In this document: piece by piece, positions 1 through 9,194 of the stretch
Layout: each line of letters starts with the position of its first letter
How positions within the stretch are numbered: position 1 is the stretch's first letter
Source of the DNA: Tsukamurella sputi
GTDB lineage: Bacteria; Actinomycetota; Actinomycetes; Mycobacteriales; Mycobacteriaceae
Reading direction: 5' to 3'
Assembly: GCF_007858445.1 (NCBI RefSeq)
Contig: NZ_VIGV01000002.1
Coordinates: forward strand, 248,001-312,000
Length of the DNA stretch: 64,000 bases
The notes under the pieces: model-generated
Databases searched by the model: none
Told to the model about the DNA's origin: nothing
What the model saw: the letters and a program-made list of their open reading frames with translations, nothing else
Made by a program: the position numbers and the translations under genes

Positions 1-111
1 GCGATCGCCACCTCGGATCGTCATCGATCAGCCCCACCATCTCCCCCGCTCCACCGGAGCGCCTCAACCGCGACGGGCCCGTGCCCGGAGATTCGGACCG
101 AGAGGACCACC

Positions 112-1587
112 ATGACCAGTCAGCAAGAACAGAACGAGACGGACGAACGCGCCGATAGTCCAGCGGCACAGCCGTTCCTGGACCGGTTCTTCGAGATCAC
201 TCGCCGCGGGTCGACGATCCCCCGCGAGATCCGGGGCGGCCTCGTCACCTTCGTCGCGATGGCGTACATCGTCGTCCTCAACCCCCTGATTCTGAGCAGT
301 TCCTCCGACGCCGCCCATGGAACGCTCGGATTCGTCCAGGTGACCGCGGTGACGGGCCTGACCGCGGGCGTCATCACAATCCTGTTCGGCCTGGTCGCGA
401 GACTCCCCTTCGCACTCGCCGCAGGCCTCGGGATGAACTCCTTCCTCGCCGTGGCCGTCGTCAAGGAGGTGACCTGGCCGGAGGCGATGGGCCTGGTGAT
501 CATCAACGGCGTGATCATCGTGATCCTGGGGGCCACCGGCATTCGGACGGCGATCTTCCGGGCGGTGCCGGCGGAGCTGAAGACCGCGATCACAGTGGGC
601 ATCGGCCTGTTCATCGCCTTCATCGGGTTCGTGAACTCGGGGTTCGTCACCCGCACCCCCGCGGGCCCGCCCGTCCAGCTCGGCCACAACGGCTCGATCG
701 ACGCACTCCCCACGGCGGTCTTCATCTTCGCCCTGCTGCTCATCGCGGTGCTGGTCGCGCGGCGCGTTCCCGGGGCCATTCTCATCGGCATGGTCGTCGC
801 GACCATCGCTGCGATCGGCATCCAGCACTTCGCGAAGCTCGGCACCGTCGGCGATCCGAACCACCCCGACCCCAAGGGGTGGAACCTCAGCGCTCCAGAG
901 GTACCGAGTCACATCGTCGCGCTCCCCGACTTCAGACTGATCGGCCAGTTCGACCTGTTCGGCGCGTTCGAGCGCGTCGGGGCCCTGGCAGCGACGATGC
1001 TCGTGTTCACGCTGGTCTTCACCAACTTCTTCGACGCGATGGGGTCGATGACCGGCCTTGCGCGCCAGGCCGGTGTCGGCCAGCCCGACGGAACGTTCCC
1101 GCGCATCCGTTCCGCCTTCGTCATCGAGGGCATGGGCGCAGTCGCGGGCGGCGCCACGTCCGGTTCGTCCAACACCGTCTTCGTCGACTCCGCCTCCGGC
1201 ATCGCGGAGGGCGCTCGGACCGGACTCGCGGCCTGCGTCACCGGGGTGCTGTTCCTGGGCTCGATGTTCTTCGCACCGCTGATCGGCGTCATCCCGATGG
1301 AGGTGGGCGCGGCAGCCCTGGTGGTGGTCGGATCGATGATGGTGGCACAGATCCGGGAGATCGACTTCACGCACTTCTCCGTCGCGCTGCCCGCCTTCCT
1401 CACCATCGTGACCATGCCGCTGACCTACTCGATCGCCAACGGCATCGGCGTGGGCTTCATCACGTGGGCGCTCCTCAGCGTCCTCAGCGGTCGCGGACAG
1501 AAGGCGCACTGGCTACTGTGGGCGGTCTCGGTCGGCTTCATCCTGTACTTCGTCCGAGGACCGATCACCGCCTTCATCAGCGGCTGA
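112..1587 (+). CDS. NCS2-family purine permease (AzgA/PbuG-like)
   Basis: A 491-aa polytopic membrane protein predicted to import hypoxanthine, guanine or xanthine by proton symport. Family signatures are visible: GLGMNSF near residues 106-112, FTNFFDAMGSM near 303-313 (AzgA proteins carry an FxDxFDTxG motif here), and the SSNTVFVDSASG stretch that follows. Length and about a dozen hydrophobic segments fit AzgA-type NCS2 transporters. The ATG has GAGAGG a few bases upstream. It is followed in the same direction by xdhABC and guaD, so a role in feeding purines to catabolism is likely. The exact base taken up cannot be read from sequence. Confidence 0.9.
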   Translation: MTSQQEQNETDERADSPAAQPFLDRFFEITRRGSTIPREIRGGLVTFVAMAYIVVLNPLILSSSSDAAHGTLGFVQVTAVTGLTAGVITILFGLVARLPFALAAGLGMNSFLAVAVVKEVTWPEAMGLVIINGVIIVILGATGIRTAIFRAVPAELKTAITVGIGLFIAFIGFVNSGFVTRTPAGPPVQLGHNGSIDALPTAVFIFALLLIAVLVARRVPGAILIGMVVATIAAIGIQHFAKLGTVGDPNHPDPKGWNLSAPEVPSHIVALPDFRLIGQFDLFGAFERVGALAATMLVFTLVFTNFFDAMGSMTGLARQAGVGQPDGTFPRIRSAFVIEGMGAVAGGATSGSSNTVFVDSASGIAEGARTGLAACVTGVLFLGSMFFAPLIGVIPMEVGAAALVVVGSMMVAQIREIDFTHFSVALPAFLTIVTMPLTYSIANGIGVGFITWALLSVLSGRGQKAHWLLWAVSVGFILYFVRGPITAFISG

Positions 1588-1630
1588 CCTGCAACGACGC
1601 AGCCCCAGCCGGAAACAGCCTCCGCGAGCA

Positions 1631-1656
1631 CTCCGTGATGCGGAAAGAACATTCCG
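1631..1656. promoter_or_regulatory. Putative purine-regulon operator upstream of xdhA
   Basis: CTCCG-n5-CGGAA (1631-1645) followed after 6 bases by TTCCG (1652-1656). It matches palindromes near the aldolase, permease and allB starts. The rest of 1588-1796 holds a possible -10 TACTAT (1688-1693) and the xdhA ribosome site AGGGA (1785-1789). The regulator is not known. Confidence 0.55.
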
Positions 1657-1796
1657 AAAACCCCTTCCCGATGTGACCCCCGTCACCTACTATGAAATGC
1701 ACTGGATCGTGTTCGCATGGAAAACCAGCGGTCCAGCTCAGCCTCGCAAACCATGCCTGTCGGAACCGCGTGCCGCGGTTCAGTAGGGATGCAGCG

Positions 1797-3284
1797 GTGA
1801 CCGAAACGCTGACCGGATGTCATGTGACCGTGAACGGTCGACCCCGACCCTTCACCGGCCCGCCCCACACGAGCGCCCTCGATTGGTTGCGCGCGCAGGG
1901 CCTCACCGGCGCCAAAGAAGGATGCGCAGAGGGCGAATGCGGCGCCTGCTCGATCCTCGTCGCCCGCCCGGGCGACCCCGACTCCCCGCAGGATCGCACC
2001 CGCTGGACGGCGATCAACGCCTGCCTGACTCCGGCAGCCGCCCTCGCCGACCAGGAGGTCGTGACGTCCGAGGGCCTGGGCACGCCCGACGAACTGCATC
2101 CCGTGCAGACCGCCATGGCCCTGCGTGGCGGCTCGCAGTGCGGCTACTGCACGCCCGGCTTCATCTGCAGCATGGCGGCCGAGTTCTACCGCCCGGATCG
2201 CACACCATCCGCCGCGCCCGCCGACGGCGCACCGGGCTGCGCCGCCGACGACGAGCACGGCCCCAACGGCTTCGACCTGCACTCCCTGTCCGGAAACCTC
2301 TGCCGCTGCACGGGCTACCGTCCGATCCGCGACGCCGCCTACGGCCTGCCCGCGGCGCCCGCACCGGACGATCCCCTCGCCGCACGGCGCGATTCGCCCG
2401 CCCCGAACGCCACTCCGACCGTGATCACCGGAGCGGACGGCCGATTCGTCCGGCCGTCCGGCCTCGGCGAGGTGCTCGACCTCCTCGCCGGCGACGAATC
2501 CCCCGTCCTCGTGGCCGGATCCACGGACTTCGGCGTCGACGTCAACCTCAAGGGTCGCCGAGAGGGACTCGTCGTGGCCATCGACCGCCTGCCCGAACTG
2601 CGCGGACTGCGCTGGGAGGAGGACGAACTCGAGATCGGCGCGGCACTCACGCTGTCCGAGATCGAACGCCGGCTCGGCGGTCGCGTCCCCCTGCTCGCCC
2701 AGGTCTTCCCACAGTTCGCCTCCCGCCTGATCCGCAACGCCGCGACACTGGGCGGCAACCTGGGGACCGGCTCGCCGATCGGCGACACCCCGCCCGCCCT
2801 CCTCGCGCTCGACGCCCGCCTCGTCCTCGCCTCGCGAGACGGGGAGCGCACCGTCCCGCTCGCCGACTACTTCACCGGCTACCGCGCCACGGTCCGCCGT
2901 TCCGACGAACTCATCAAGGCCATCCGTATCCCGTTGCCGCTGAGTCCGCTCACCGCTTTCCACAAGATCGCCAAGCGGCGCTTCGACGACATCTCCAGCG
3001 TGGCCGTCGCCTTCGCCCTCACCGTGGACGAGGGCACGATCACCCGGGCCGCGATCGGTCTCGGCGGCGTGGCGGCGACCCCGTTGCGGGCCGCCGCGAC
3101 CGAGCAGGCGCTCGTCGGGCGCCCGTGGTCCCTGGACACGGTGCGCGCCGCCGCCGAGGTGCTCCGCGCCGAGGGGACGCCCATGGACGACCACCGCGCC
3201 TCCGGGCGCTACCGGGTGGCCATGCTGGGCCGCTCGCTCGAGAAGCTGTTCGCCGACGACCGGGCCCGAGAGGAGCTGTCATGA
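1797..3284 (+). CDS. xdhA: Xanthine dehydrogenase small subunit (2Fe-2S and FAD domains)
   Basis: 495 aa. It carries the electron-transfer part of molybdenum hydroxylase: hypoxanthine and xanthine are oxidised to urate in XdhB, and electrons pass through two 2Fe-2S clusters to FAD and NAD+. The plant-type cluster ligands are C43, C48, C51 and C76. The second cluster uses C115, C118, C169 and C171. The FAD-binding segment contains NAATLGGNLGTGSPIGD. The GTG at 1797 is preferred because AGGGA lies 7 nt upstream and the aligned ferredoxin domain begins there. An ATG at 1692 would put the upstream control region into protein. The stop overlaps the xdhB start (ATGA). Confidence 0.93.
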   Translation: MTETLTGCHVTVNGRPRPFTGPPHTSALDWLRAQGLTGAKEGCAEGECGACSILVARPGDPDSPQDRTRWTAINACLTPAAALADQEVVTSEGLGTPDELHPVQTAMALRGGSQCGYCTPGFICSMAAEFYRPDRTPSAAPADGAPGCAADDEHGPNGFDLHSLSGNLCRCTGYRPIRDAAYGLPAAPAPDDPLAARRDSPAPNATPTVITGADGRFVRPSGLGEVLDLLAGDESPVLVAGSTDFGVDVNLKGRREGLVVAIDRLPELRGLRWEEDELEIGAALTLSEIERRLGGRVPLLAQVFPQFASRLIRNAATLGGNLGTGSPIGDTPPALLALDARLVLASRDGERTVPLADYFTGYRATVRRSDELIKAIRIPLPLSPLTAFHKIAKRRFDDISSVAVAFALTVDEGTITRAAIGLGGVAATPLRAAATEQALVGRPWSLDTVRAAAEVLRAEGTPMDDHRASGRYRVAMLGRSLEKLFADDRAREELS

Positions 3285-5722
3285 GTCACCTGTCCGAACG
3301 CCCCGCGAATCCCGTCGTCGGGCAGGAGATCCCGCACGAGAGTGCGGCACTGCACGTCACCGGCACGGCGCTCTACACCGACGATCTCGTGGGGCGTACG
3401 CAAGGCGCGCTGCACGCTCATCCCGTCCAGGCCCAGTGCGCCCACGCACGGATCCTCTCGGTCGACACCGAACCCGCACTGCGGGTTCCGGGTGTGGTCC
3501 GCGTGCTGACGGCCGCCGACGTACCCGGGGTGAACGACGCCGGGGTCAAGCACGACGAGCCACTGTTCCCCGAGGACGAGGTGATGTTCTACGGGCACGC
3601 CGTGTGCTGGGTGCTGGGCGAGACACTCGAGGCCGCCAGGCTCGGTGCCGCCGCGGTGCGGCTCGAGCTCGAACCGCTCCCCTCACTGATCGCCGTCGGC
3701 GACGCCATCGCCGCTGAGAGCTTCCACGGCGCCCGCCCGACTGTCCGCCGCGGAGATCTCGACGCCGGCTTCGCCGATGCGGTACACGTCTACTCCGGCG
3801 AGTTCGAGTTCGCCGGGCAGGAGCATTTCTACCTGGAGACCCACGCCTCGCTGGCGCAGGTGGATGAGAGCGGGCAGATCTTCGTCCAGTCCAGCACGCA
3901 GCACCCGTCGGAGACGCAGGACATCGTGGCGCACGTACTGGGCCTGCCCAGCAATGCCGTCACCGTGCAGTGCCTGCGCATGGGCGGCGCCTTCGGCGGC
4001 AAGGAGATGCAACCCCACGGCTTCGCCGCCATCGCCGCCCTGGGCGCGACGCTGACCGGGCGCCCCGTGCGCCTGCGCCTCGACCGCACCCAGGACATGA
4101 CCATGTCCGGCAAGCGGCACGGCTTCCACGCCACCTGGCGCGTCGGCTTCGACGGTGACGGGCTCATCACCGCCCTCGAATCCACTCTGACCGCCGACGG
4201 CGGGTGGAGCCTGGATCTGTCCGAGCCGGTCCTCGCGCGGGCGTTGTGCCACATCGACAACGCGTACTGGATCCCGAACATCGCGGTCCACGGCCGGATC
4301 GCGAAGTGCCACAAGACCTCGCAGACCGCCTTCCGCGGCTTCGGCGGGCCGCAGGGCATGCTCGTGATCGAGGACATCCTCGGCACGTGCGCCCCGCGGC
4401 TCGGGCTGTCCGCTCGGGAACTGCGGCGCCGCAACTTCTACGGCGACGGCCAGAGCACGCCCTACGGGCAGCCCGTGCGTCACGCCGACCGGGTGCGCAC
4501 CGCGTGGGAGCAGGTCGTCGAATCCGGAGAGGTCGAGACCCGCGAGGCGGAGATCGCCGCCTTCAACGCAGCCCACCCGCACGTCAAGCGCGCCCTCGCG
4601 CTGACGCCGGTCAAGTTCGGGATCTCCTTCAACCTCACCGCGTTCAACCAGGCCGGTGCGCTCGTCCTGGTGTACAAGGACGGCTCGGTCCTGATCAACC
4701 ACGGCGGCACCGAGATGGGGCAGGGCCTGCACACGAAGATGCTGCAGGTGGCCGCCACGACACTGGGCGTGCCACTCTCCCGTGTACGGCTCGCACCGAC
4801 TCGGACGGACAAGGTGCCCAACACCTCCGCCACGGCGGCAAGCTCGGGCGCCGATCTCAACGGCGGCGCGGTGAAGAACGCGTGCGAGCAGATCCGCGGC
4901 CGTCTCGCGGCGGTGGCGGCGTCCCTGATCGGCACCAATCCGGCCGACGTGCGCTTCACCGACGGCACGATCAGCGGCCTCGGTGCCTCCGCGCAGAAGC
5001 TGACCTGGGAGGAGGTCGTGCACGCGGCGTACTTCCAGCGGGTGCAGCTCTCCGCCTCGGGCTACTACCGCACCGAGGGCCTGCACTGGGACGCGAAGGC
5101 CATGCAGGGCGAACCCTTCAAGTACTTCGCCTACGGCGTAGCGGCCAGTGAGGTCGAAGTCGACGGATTCACCGGCGCATACCGGCTGCGGCGCGTCGAC
5201 ATCGTGCACGACGTGGGCGACTCGCTCTCGCCGATGATCGACATCGGGCAGATCGAGGGCGGCTTCGTCCAGGGCGCCGGATGGCTCACGCTCGAGGATC
5301 TCCGCTGGGATGAGAGCGATCGCCCGACCCGCGGCAGGCTGCTCACGCAGTCCGCGAGCACGTACAAGCTGCCGAGCTTCTCGGAGATGCCTCCGGACTT
5401 CCGGGTCTCGTTGCTGGACAAGGCGCACGAGGACGGCGCGGTGTACGGCTCGAAGGCCGTCGGCGAGCCCCCGCTCATGCTCGCCTTCTCGGTCCGCGAG
5501 GCGCTGCGTCAGGCGGCGGCGGCCTTCGGCCCGCCCGGGACATCGGTCGAGCTCGCCTCGCCGGCGACGCCGGAGGCCGTGTACTGGGCGGTCGAGGCCG
5601 CGCGGTCGGCGACACCGGCGAATTCCGGGGCGGCGACACGGGAGCCGAACGGGCACCGTCGGACCGCGGTACCTGCGGCCGAGACCGCCTCAGCAGCACC
5701 CGCTCCGGCATCGTTCGGCTGA
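3281..5722 (+). CDS. xdhB: Xanthine dehydrogenase molybdopterin-binding large subunit
   Basis: 813 aa, the catalytic molybdenum subunit of an XdhAB-type enzyme, acting in the cytoplasm. Visible molybdenum-hydroxylase motifs are GGAFGGKEMQPH near residue 235, AFRGFGGPQGM near 350 (the Arg contacts the purine in known enzymes), GGTEMGQGLHTKM near 475, and GSKAVGEPPLML near 722, whose Glu is the catalytic base of the family. The start overlaps xdhA by 4 nt. The C-terminal 60 residues are Ala/Pro-rich and extend past the usual family end. A frame with many Arg residues runs open upstream but is only a shadow of xdhA. Confidence 0.93.
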   Translation: MSHLSERPANPVVGQEIPHESAALHVTGTALYTDDLVGRTQGALHAHPVQAQCAHARILSVDTEPALRVPGVVRVLTAADVPGVNDAGVKHDEPLFPEDEVMFYGHAVCWVLGETLEAARLGAAAVRLELEPLPSLIAVGDAIAAESFHGARPTVRRGDLDAGFADAVHVYSGEFEFAGQEHFYLETHASLAQVDESGQIFVQSSTQHPSETQDIVAHVLGLPSNAVTVQCLRMGGAFGGKEMQPHGFAAIAALGATLTGRPVRLRLDRTQDMTMSGKRHGFHATWRVGFDGDGLITALESTLTADGGWSLDLSEPVLARALCHIDNAYWIPNIAVHGRIAKCHKTSQTAFRGFGGPQGMLVIEDILGTCAPRLGLSARELRRRNFYGDGQSTPYGQPVRHADRVRTAWEQVVESGEVETREAEIAAFNAAHPHVKRALALTPVKFGISFNLTAFNQAGALVLVYKDGSVLINHGGTEMGQGLHTKMLQVAATTLGVPLSRVRLAPTRTDKVPNTSATAASSGADLNGGAVKNACEQIRGRLAAVAASLIGTNPADVRFTDGTISGLGASAQKLTWEEVVHAAYFQRVQLSASGYYRTEGLHWDAKAMQGEPFKYFAYGVAASEVEVDGFTGAYRLRRVDIVHDVGDSLSPMIDIGQIEGGFVQGAGWLTLEDLRWDESDRPTRGRLLTQSASTYKLPSFSEMPPDFRVSLLDKAHEDGAVYGSKAVGEPPLMLAFSVREALRQAAAAFGPPGTSVELASPATPEAVYWAVEAARSATPANSGAATREPNGHRRTAVPAAETASAAPAPASFG

Positions 5723-5726
5723 GACC

Positions 5727-6536
5727 ATGACCTGGCTGGGCGACGCCGCCCGCCTTCGCGCACAGCGCGTTCCCGCGGTCCTGATCACGCAGATCGGGGT
5801 CCGTGGACATGCGCCGCGCGAGGCGGGCGCCAAGATGATCGCCACCGCCGACGCCGTTCTCGGCACGATCGGCGGCGGCAACCTGGAACTGACGGCGGTC
5901 GATCGGGCCCGCGAACTCCTCGCGGACTCGGTCACCGTGCCGGAGACGCTCACCCTGCGACTGAACGACAAGGCCCGGAATCGGCACGGGCGGCAATGCT
6001 GTGGAGGCGAGGTGGTCCTGTTGTTCGAACCGCTGCCGGTGGTGCCGGCGGTCGCGATCTTCGGGGTCGGCCACGTCGGCCTCGAGCTCGCGCGCATCCT
6101 GTCCCGCCACGACGTCGAACTCCACCTCACGGACTCGCGGCCCGAGCAGATCGAGGCGGCTCGCGCCCTCGAGCCCGGAGAGGCCACCGTCCACCTGCGG
6201 CACTCGATGCTTCCCGAGGAGGTGCTCGAAGACCTTCCGCAGGACTGCCACGTCCTGATCATGACCCACGATCACGCCGAGGACTTCAACCTCTGCGATC
6301 AAGCCCTGCGCACGCCCGGCCTCGGCAGCGTCGGACTGATCGGCTCCTCCGCGAAGTGGACCCGCTTCCGCGCGATGCTGGCCGAAGCCGGCCACGACGC
6401 CGCGCGCATCGAGACCATCCAATCCCCCATCGGGCTCAGCACCCTGGGCGGCAAACACCCCGCGACGATCGCCGTCAGCGTGGCCGCCGACCTGCTCGCC
6501 CGCTTCCCCTCATCCGTGCAAGGAGAATCCTCATGA
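5727..6536 (+). CDS. xdhC: XdhC: xanthine dehydrogenase molybdenum cofactor insertion factor
   Basis: 269 aa. XdhC proteins bind molybdopterin, help sulfurate it, and deliver it to XdhB. The N-terminal half has GAKMIATADAVLGTIGGGNLE followed by CCGGEVVLLFEPL near residue 90. The C-terminal half has a Rossmann fold with GVGHVGLELARIL near 112-124 and a GLIGSSAKWTRF motif near 203. The start lies 4 nt after the xdhB stop and the stop overlaps the guaD start (ATGA), so it is within the xdh operon. Confidence 0.92.
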   Translation: MTWLGDAARLRAQRVPAVLITQIGVRGHAPREAGAKMIATADAVLGTIGGGNLELTAVDRARELLADSVTVPETLTLRLNDKARNRHGRQCCGGEVVLLFEPLPVVPAVAIFGVGHVGLELARILSRHDVELHLTDSRPEQIEAARALEPGEATVHLRHSMLPEEVLEDLPQDCHVLIMTHDHAEDFNLCDQALRTPGLGSVGLIGSSAKWTRFRAMLAEAGHDAARIETIQSPIGLSTLGGKHPATIAVSVAADLLARFPSSVQGESS

Positions 6537-7816
6537 CCATCTACCGCGCTCGCGTCCTGGACACCCCCGACGACCCGTTCACGGGGGGTGAGCTGCGCGC
6601 TCACGACGACGCCGGCATCGCGGTCGAGGCGGGGACGATCGTCGACCGCGGCGACTTCCGGGCCGTCGCCGATCGACGTCCGGACGCCGACGTGGTGGAC
6701 CTGCGCGACGGTGTGCTCCTCCCCGGCATGATCGATACGCACGTCCATTACCCGCAGGTCCGCGCCATCGGCGGCCTCGGTATGCCACTGCTCGACTGGC
6801 TCGACCAGTGCGCGCTGCCCGAGGAGTGCAGGCTCGCGGACGCCGAGTACGCACGCAGCGTCGCCCACGAGTTCCTCACCGGACTCACCGCCGCGGGCAC
6901 CACCACCGCGCTCGTCTTCGGGTCGCATTTCGCGGACGCCGTCGACGCACTGTTCACGGAGGCCGACCGTGTCGGCGTGCGGGTGACCGCCGGGCTGGTG
7001 ACGAGCGACCGCAACCTCCCCGCTCCTCTGCTCAGCACGCCGGAGCGGTCCTACGACGAGGGGCGCAAGCTCGCGGAGCGCTGGCACGGGCACCGTCGTC
7101 TGCGATACGCGGTGACGCCGCGGTTCTCCTACTCGACGTCCCCCGCGATGCTCGAGAGCGGGGCGTCGCTCGCCGAGGACGTCCCGGGGCTGTGGTTCAC
7201 CTCGCACATCAACGAGAACCCCGCGGAGATCGCGGCGGTCATCGACCAGTTCCCCGGATCCACGAACTACCTCGACACCTATCACCGCCACGGGCTCATC
7301 CACGAGCGCTCGGTCCTGGCGCACAACGCGCATCCGACGGATGCCGAGCTGTCCCTCATGGCGTCGGCCGGCGCTGCGGTCGCGCACTGCCCCACGTCGA
7401 ACTCCGCCCTGGCCAGCGGCTCGTTCCCGTTGCGGCGCCATCTCGAGCACGGCGTCGCCGTCGCACTGGGTACCGATGTGGGTGCGGGCAGCGGCTTCTC
7501 CCTCTTCAAGGAGGGGCTGCAGGCCTACTTCATGCAGCAGTTGCTCCAGGGCGACGGGGTTCCCCTCACCGCCGCGCATCTCCTGCATCTCGCGACCCGA
7601 GCCGGGGCGAAGGCGCTCGGCATGGACGACGTGGGCGACCTGTCCCTCGGGCGCCAGTTCGACGCGATCCTGGTGCGGCCCACGGCGGGCCACCCGCTGG
7701 ATGTGGGGCTGCGCCACGCGGACAGCACGGACAACGCCCTCGCGAAGATCTTCTCCCTCGCCACCCCGGCCGACGTCGCGCGGGTCTGGATCGGCGGCGA
7801 CGAGATCGCCTCCTAG
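6533..7816 (+). CDS. guaD: Guanine deaminase
   Basis: 427 aa, an amidohydrolase-superfamily enzyme converting guanine to xanthine and ammonia, which feeds XdhAB. The metal-binding HxH is in DTHVHYPQ (H69, H71). Further ligands are in FTSHINENPAE near 222-232, LAHNAHPTD near 262, and the Asp of GTDVGAGSG near 312. The C-terminal FKEG, LGMDDVGDLSLGRQFDAILV region matches bacterial GuaD. A strong ribosome site AAGGAG sits 6 nt upstream and the start overlaps the xdhC stop. It is probably the last gene of the xdhABC-guaD operon because a separate promoter follows. Confidence 0.92.
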   Translation: MTIYRARVLDTPDDPFTGGELRAHDDAGIAVEAGTIVDRGDFRAVADRRPDADVVDLRDGVLLPGMIDTHVHYPQVRAIGGLGMPLLDWLDQCALPEECRLADAEYARSVAHEFLTGLTAAGTTTALVFGSHFADAVDALFTEADRVGVRVTAGLVTSDRNLPAPLLSTPERSYDEGRKLAERWHGHRRLRYAVTPRFSYSTSPAMLESGASLAEDVPGLWFTSHINENPAEIAAVIDQFPGSTNYLDTYHRHGLIHERSVLAHNAHPTDAELSLMASAGAAVAHCPTSNSALASGSFPLRRHLEHGVAVALGTDVGAGSGFSLFKEGLQAYFMQQLLQGDGVPLTAAHLLHLATRAGAKALGMDDVGDLSLGRQFDAILVRPTAGHPLDVGLRHADSTDNALAKIFSLATPADVARVWIGGDEIAS

Positions 7817-7846
7817 GCACCACTGTCGGATCTCGGCGCGAAATCC

Positions 7847-7875
7847 TTGTGCGGAGCATCGAACCCCCGTACACT
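7847..7875 (+). promoter_or_regulatory. Sigma-70-type promoter of the aldolase-allE operon
   Basis: -35 TTGTGC at 7847-7852 and -10 TACACT at 7870-7875, separated by 17 nt, predicting a start near 7882. The palindromic operator that follows overlaps the -10 box and the start point, a layout typical of repression. Confidence 0.5.
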
Positions 7876-7899
7876 CCACCATACGGAATTTCTTTTCCA
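7874..7899. promoter_or_regulatory. Putative purine-regulon operator at the aldolase promoter
   Basis: CTCCA-n5-CGGAA (7874-7888) followed after 6 bases by TTCCA (7895-7899). It has the same three-half-site spacing as the sites upstream of xdhA and of the NCS1 permease. It covers the transcription start predicted from the adjacent promoter. Confidence 0.6.
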
Positions 7900-7919
7900 T
7901 TCGCTTAGACGGAGGTCCC

Positions 7920-9194
7920 ATGCCCAGCCGCTCGCTCACCGACGACACCCTGTCCGCGATCGAGCGACGGCTGGCCGGCACCGATGCGCTCCTCGCTGAG
8001 AGCTACCCCGGCGACGACGGCCGCCGCCAGCCCGTCCACACCGTCTACCTGCCGGCGGACCGCTTCACGCCTTCGACTGCGCAGGAATGGGGCGCGCAGG
8101 CACTGGCCGCGGCAGACGCGGCGGGTGGACTCACGGAGGTCGCGCGGCTCGTCGGACTCGACGATCCCGCCCTTCCGGAACTGGTGCGACACAAGCTCAC
8201 TGAGGAGCCGATCGAGGACCTGCGCCTCGACTTCGAGGACGGCTACGGCGATCGCGGCGACGCCGCGGAGGATGCCGATGTGGCGCGGTCCGTCGAAGCG
8301 GTCGCGACCGCCGTCCGCGAGGGCTCCGCTCCCCCCTTCGTGGGGATCCGGTTCAAGTGCTTCGAAGCACCCGTCCGTGCCCGTGGCCTGCGCACGCTGG
8401 ATCTCTTCGTCAGCGGTCTCGCCGCGACCGGCCCCCTCCCCGAGGGGCTGACCATCACGCTGCCGAAGGTCACCACGGTCGGTCAGGTCGAGGCGATGGT
8501 CGACGCGTGCCGCGCGCTGGAGGGCGCACTGGGGCTCGACGAACGCCGGCTGCGCTTCGAGGTTCAGGTCGAGACTCCGCAGGTGATCCTCGGGGCGGAC
8601 GGCACCGCCCCCGTCGCGACGCTCCTGCACAGCGCCGACCGGCGTGTGACCTCGCTGCACTACGGCACCTACGACTACTCCGCCTCGCTCGGGATCGCCG
8701 CGCAGTACCAGTCGATGGAGCACCCCGCGGCCGATCACGCCAAGAGCATCATGCAGCTCGCAGTCGCGGGCACCGGCGTGCATCTCTCGGACGGGTCCAC
8801 GAACATCCTTCCGATCGGCGAGGCCGACCACGTCGCCGACGCCTGGCGCCTGCACGCCCGCCTGGTACGCCGGCATCTGGAGCGCGGCATCTACCAGGGA
8901 TGGGACCTGCACCCGGCTCAACTGGTGACCCGGTTCCTCGCCACGTACGCCTTCTACCGAGACGGCTTCCCCGCCGCCGCGACGCGGCTGCGGAACTACG
9001 TGCACCGCATCGACTCCGCGATCCTCGACGAGCCGGCGACCGCCCGCGCACTGGCGTCCTTCATCCACCGCGGAGTGACCTGCGGGGCGCTCACCGCCGC
9101 CGAGGTCGGCTCCGCCGCCGAGGTCACCGTCGAGACGGTCCGCGATCTCGCCCTGAACCGCTCCACCCCCACCCAGCCCGAGGAGACCCGATGA
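7920..9194 (+). CDS. DUF6986-type aldolase-like protein (HpcH/citrate lyase beta-like fold)
   Basis: 424 aa, predicted cytoplasmic. The segment LRLDFEDGYG near residues 101-110 and FEVQVETPQ near 214-222 resemble the acidic metal-binding motifs of the pyruvate/PEP-dependent aldolase superfamily (malyl-CoA lyase, citrate lyase beta subunit). The C-terminal GWDLHPAQL also fits. Such proteins are annotated as DUF6986 aldolases and often lie near purine-degradation genes, but I know of no proven reaction. The ribosome site GGAGG lies 4 nt before the ATG. The stop overlaps allE (ATGA), so the two are translated together. Glyoxylate from ureidoglycolate would be a logical substrate; that is inference. 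Confidence 0.75.
   Translation: MPSRSLTDDTLSAIERRLAGTDALLAESYPGDDGRRQPVHTVYLPADRFTPSTAQEWGAQALAAADAAGGLTEVARLVGLDDPALPELVRHKLTEEPIEDLRLDFEDGYGDRGDAAEDADVARSVEAVATAVREGSAPPFVGIRFKCFEAPVRARGLRTLDLFVSGLAATGPLPEGLTITLPKVTTVGQVEAMVDACRALEGALGLDERRLRFEVQVETPQVILGADGTAPVATLLHSADRRVTSLHYGTYDYSASLGIAAQYQSMEHPAADHAKSIMQLAVAGTGVHLSDGSTNILPIGEADHVADAWRLHARLVRRHLERGIYQGWDLHPAQLVTRFLATYAFYRDGFPAAATRLRNYVHRIDSAILDEPATARALASFIHRGVTCGALTAAEVGSAAEVTVETVRDLALNRSTPTQPEETR

Noticed and set aside
1692-1796. ATG at 1692 as xdhA start
   Set aside because: The added 35 residues have no similarity to the ferredoxin domain and cover the likely promoter; the GTG at 1797 has a good ribosome site.
1817-3280. A frame that runs open into xdhB from within xdhA, suggesting a 1,301-aa fusion
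   Set aside because: The upstream part is Arg-rich and out of frame with the clear iron-sulfur and FAD domains of XdhA. The true xdhB start is the ATGA junction at 3281.
3683-5656. A 657-codon minus-strand open frame under xdhB
   Set aside because: Antisense shadow of the molybdenum subunit; no start site or recognisable fold.
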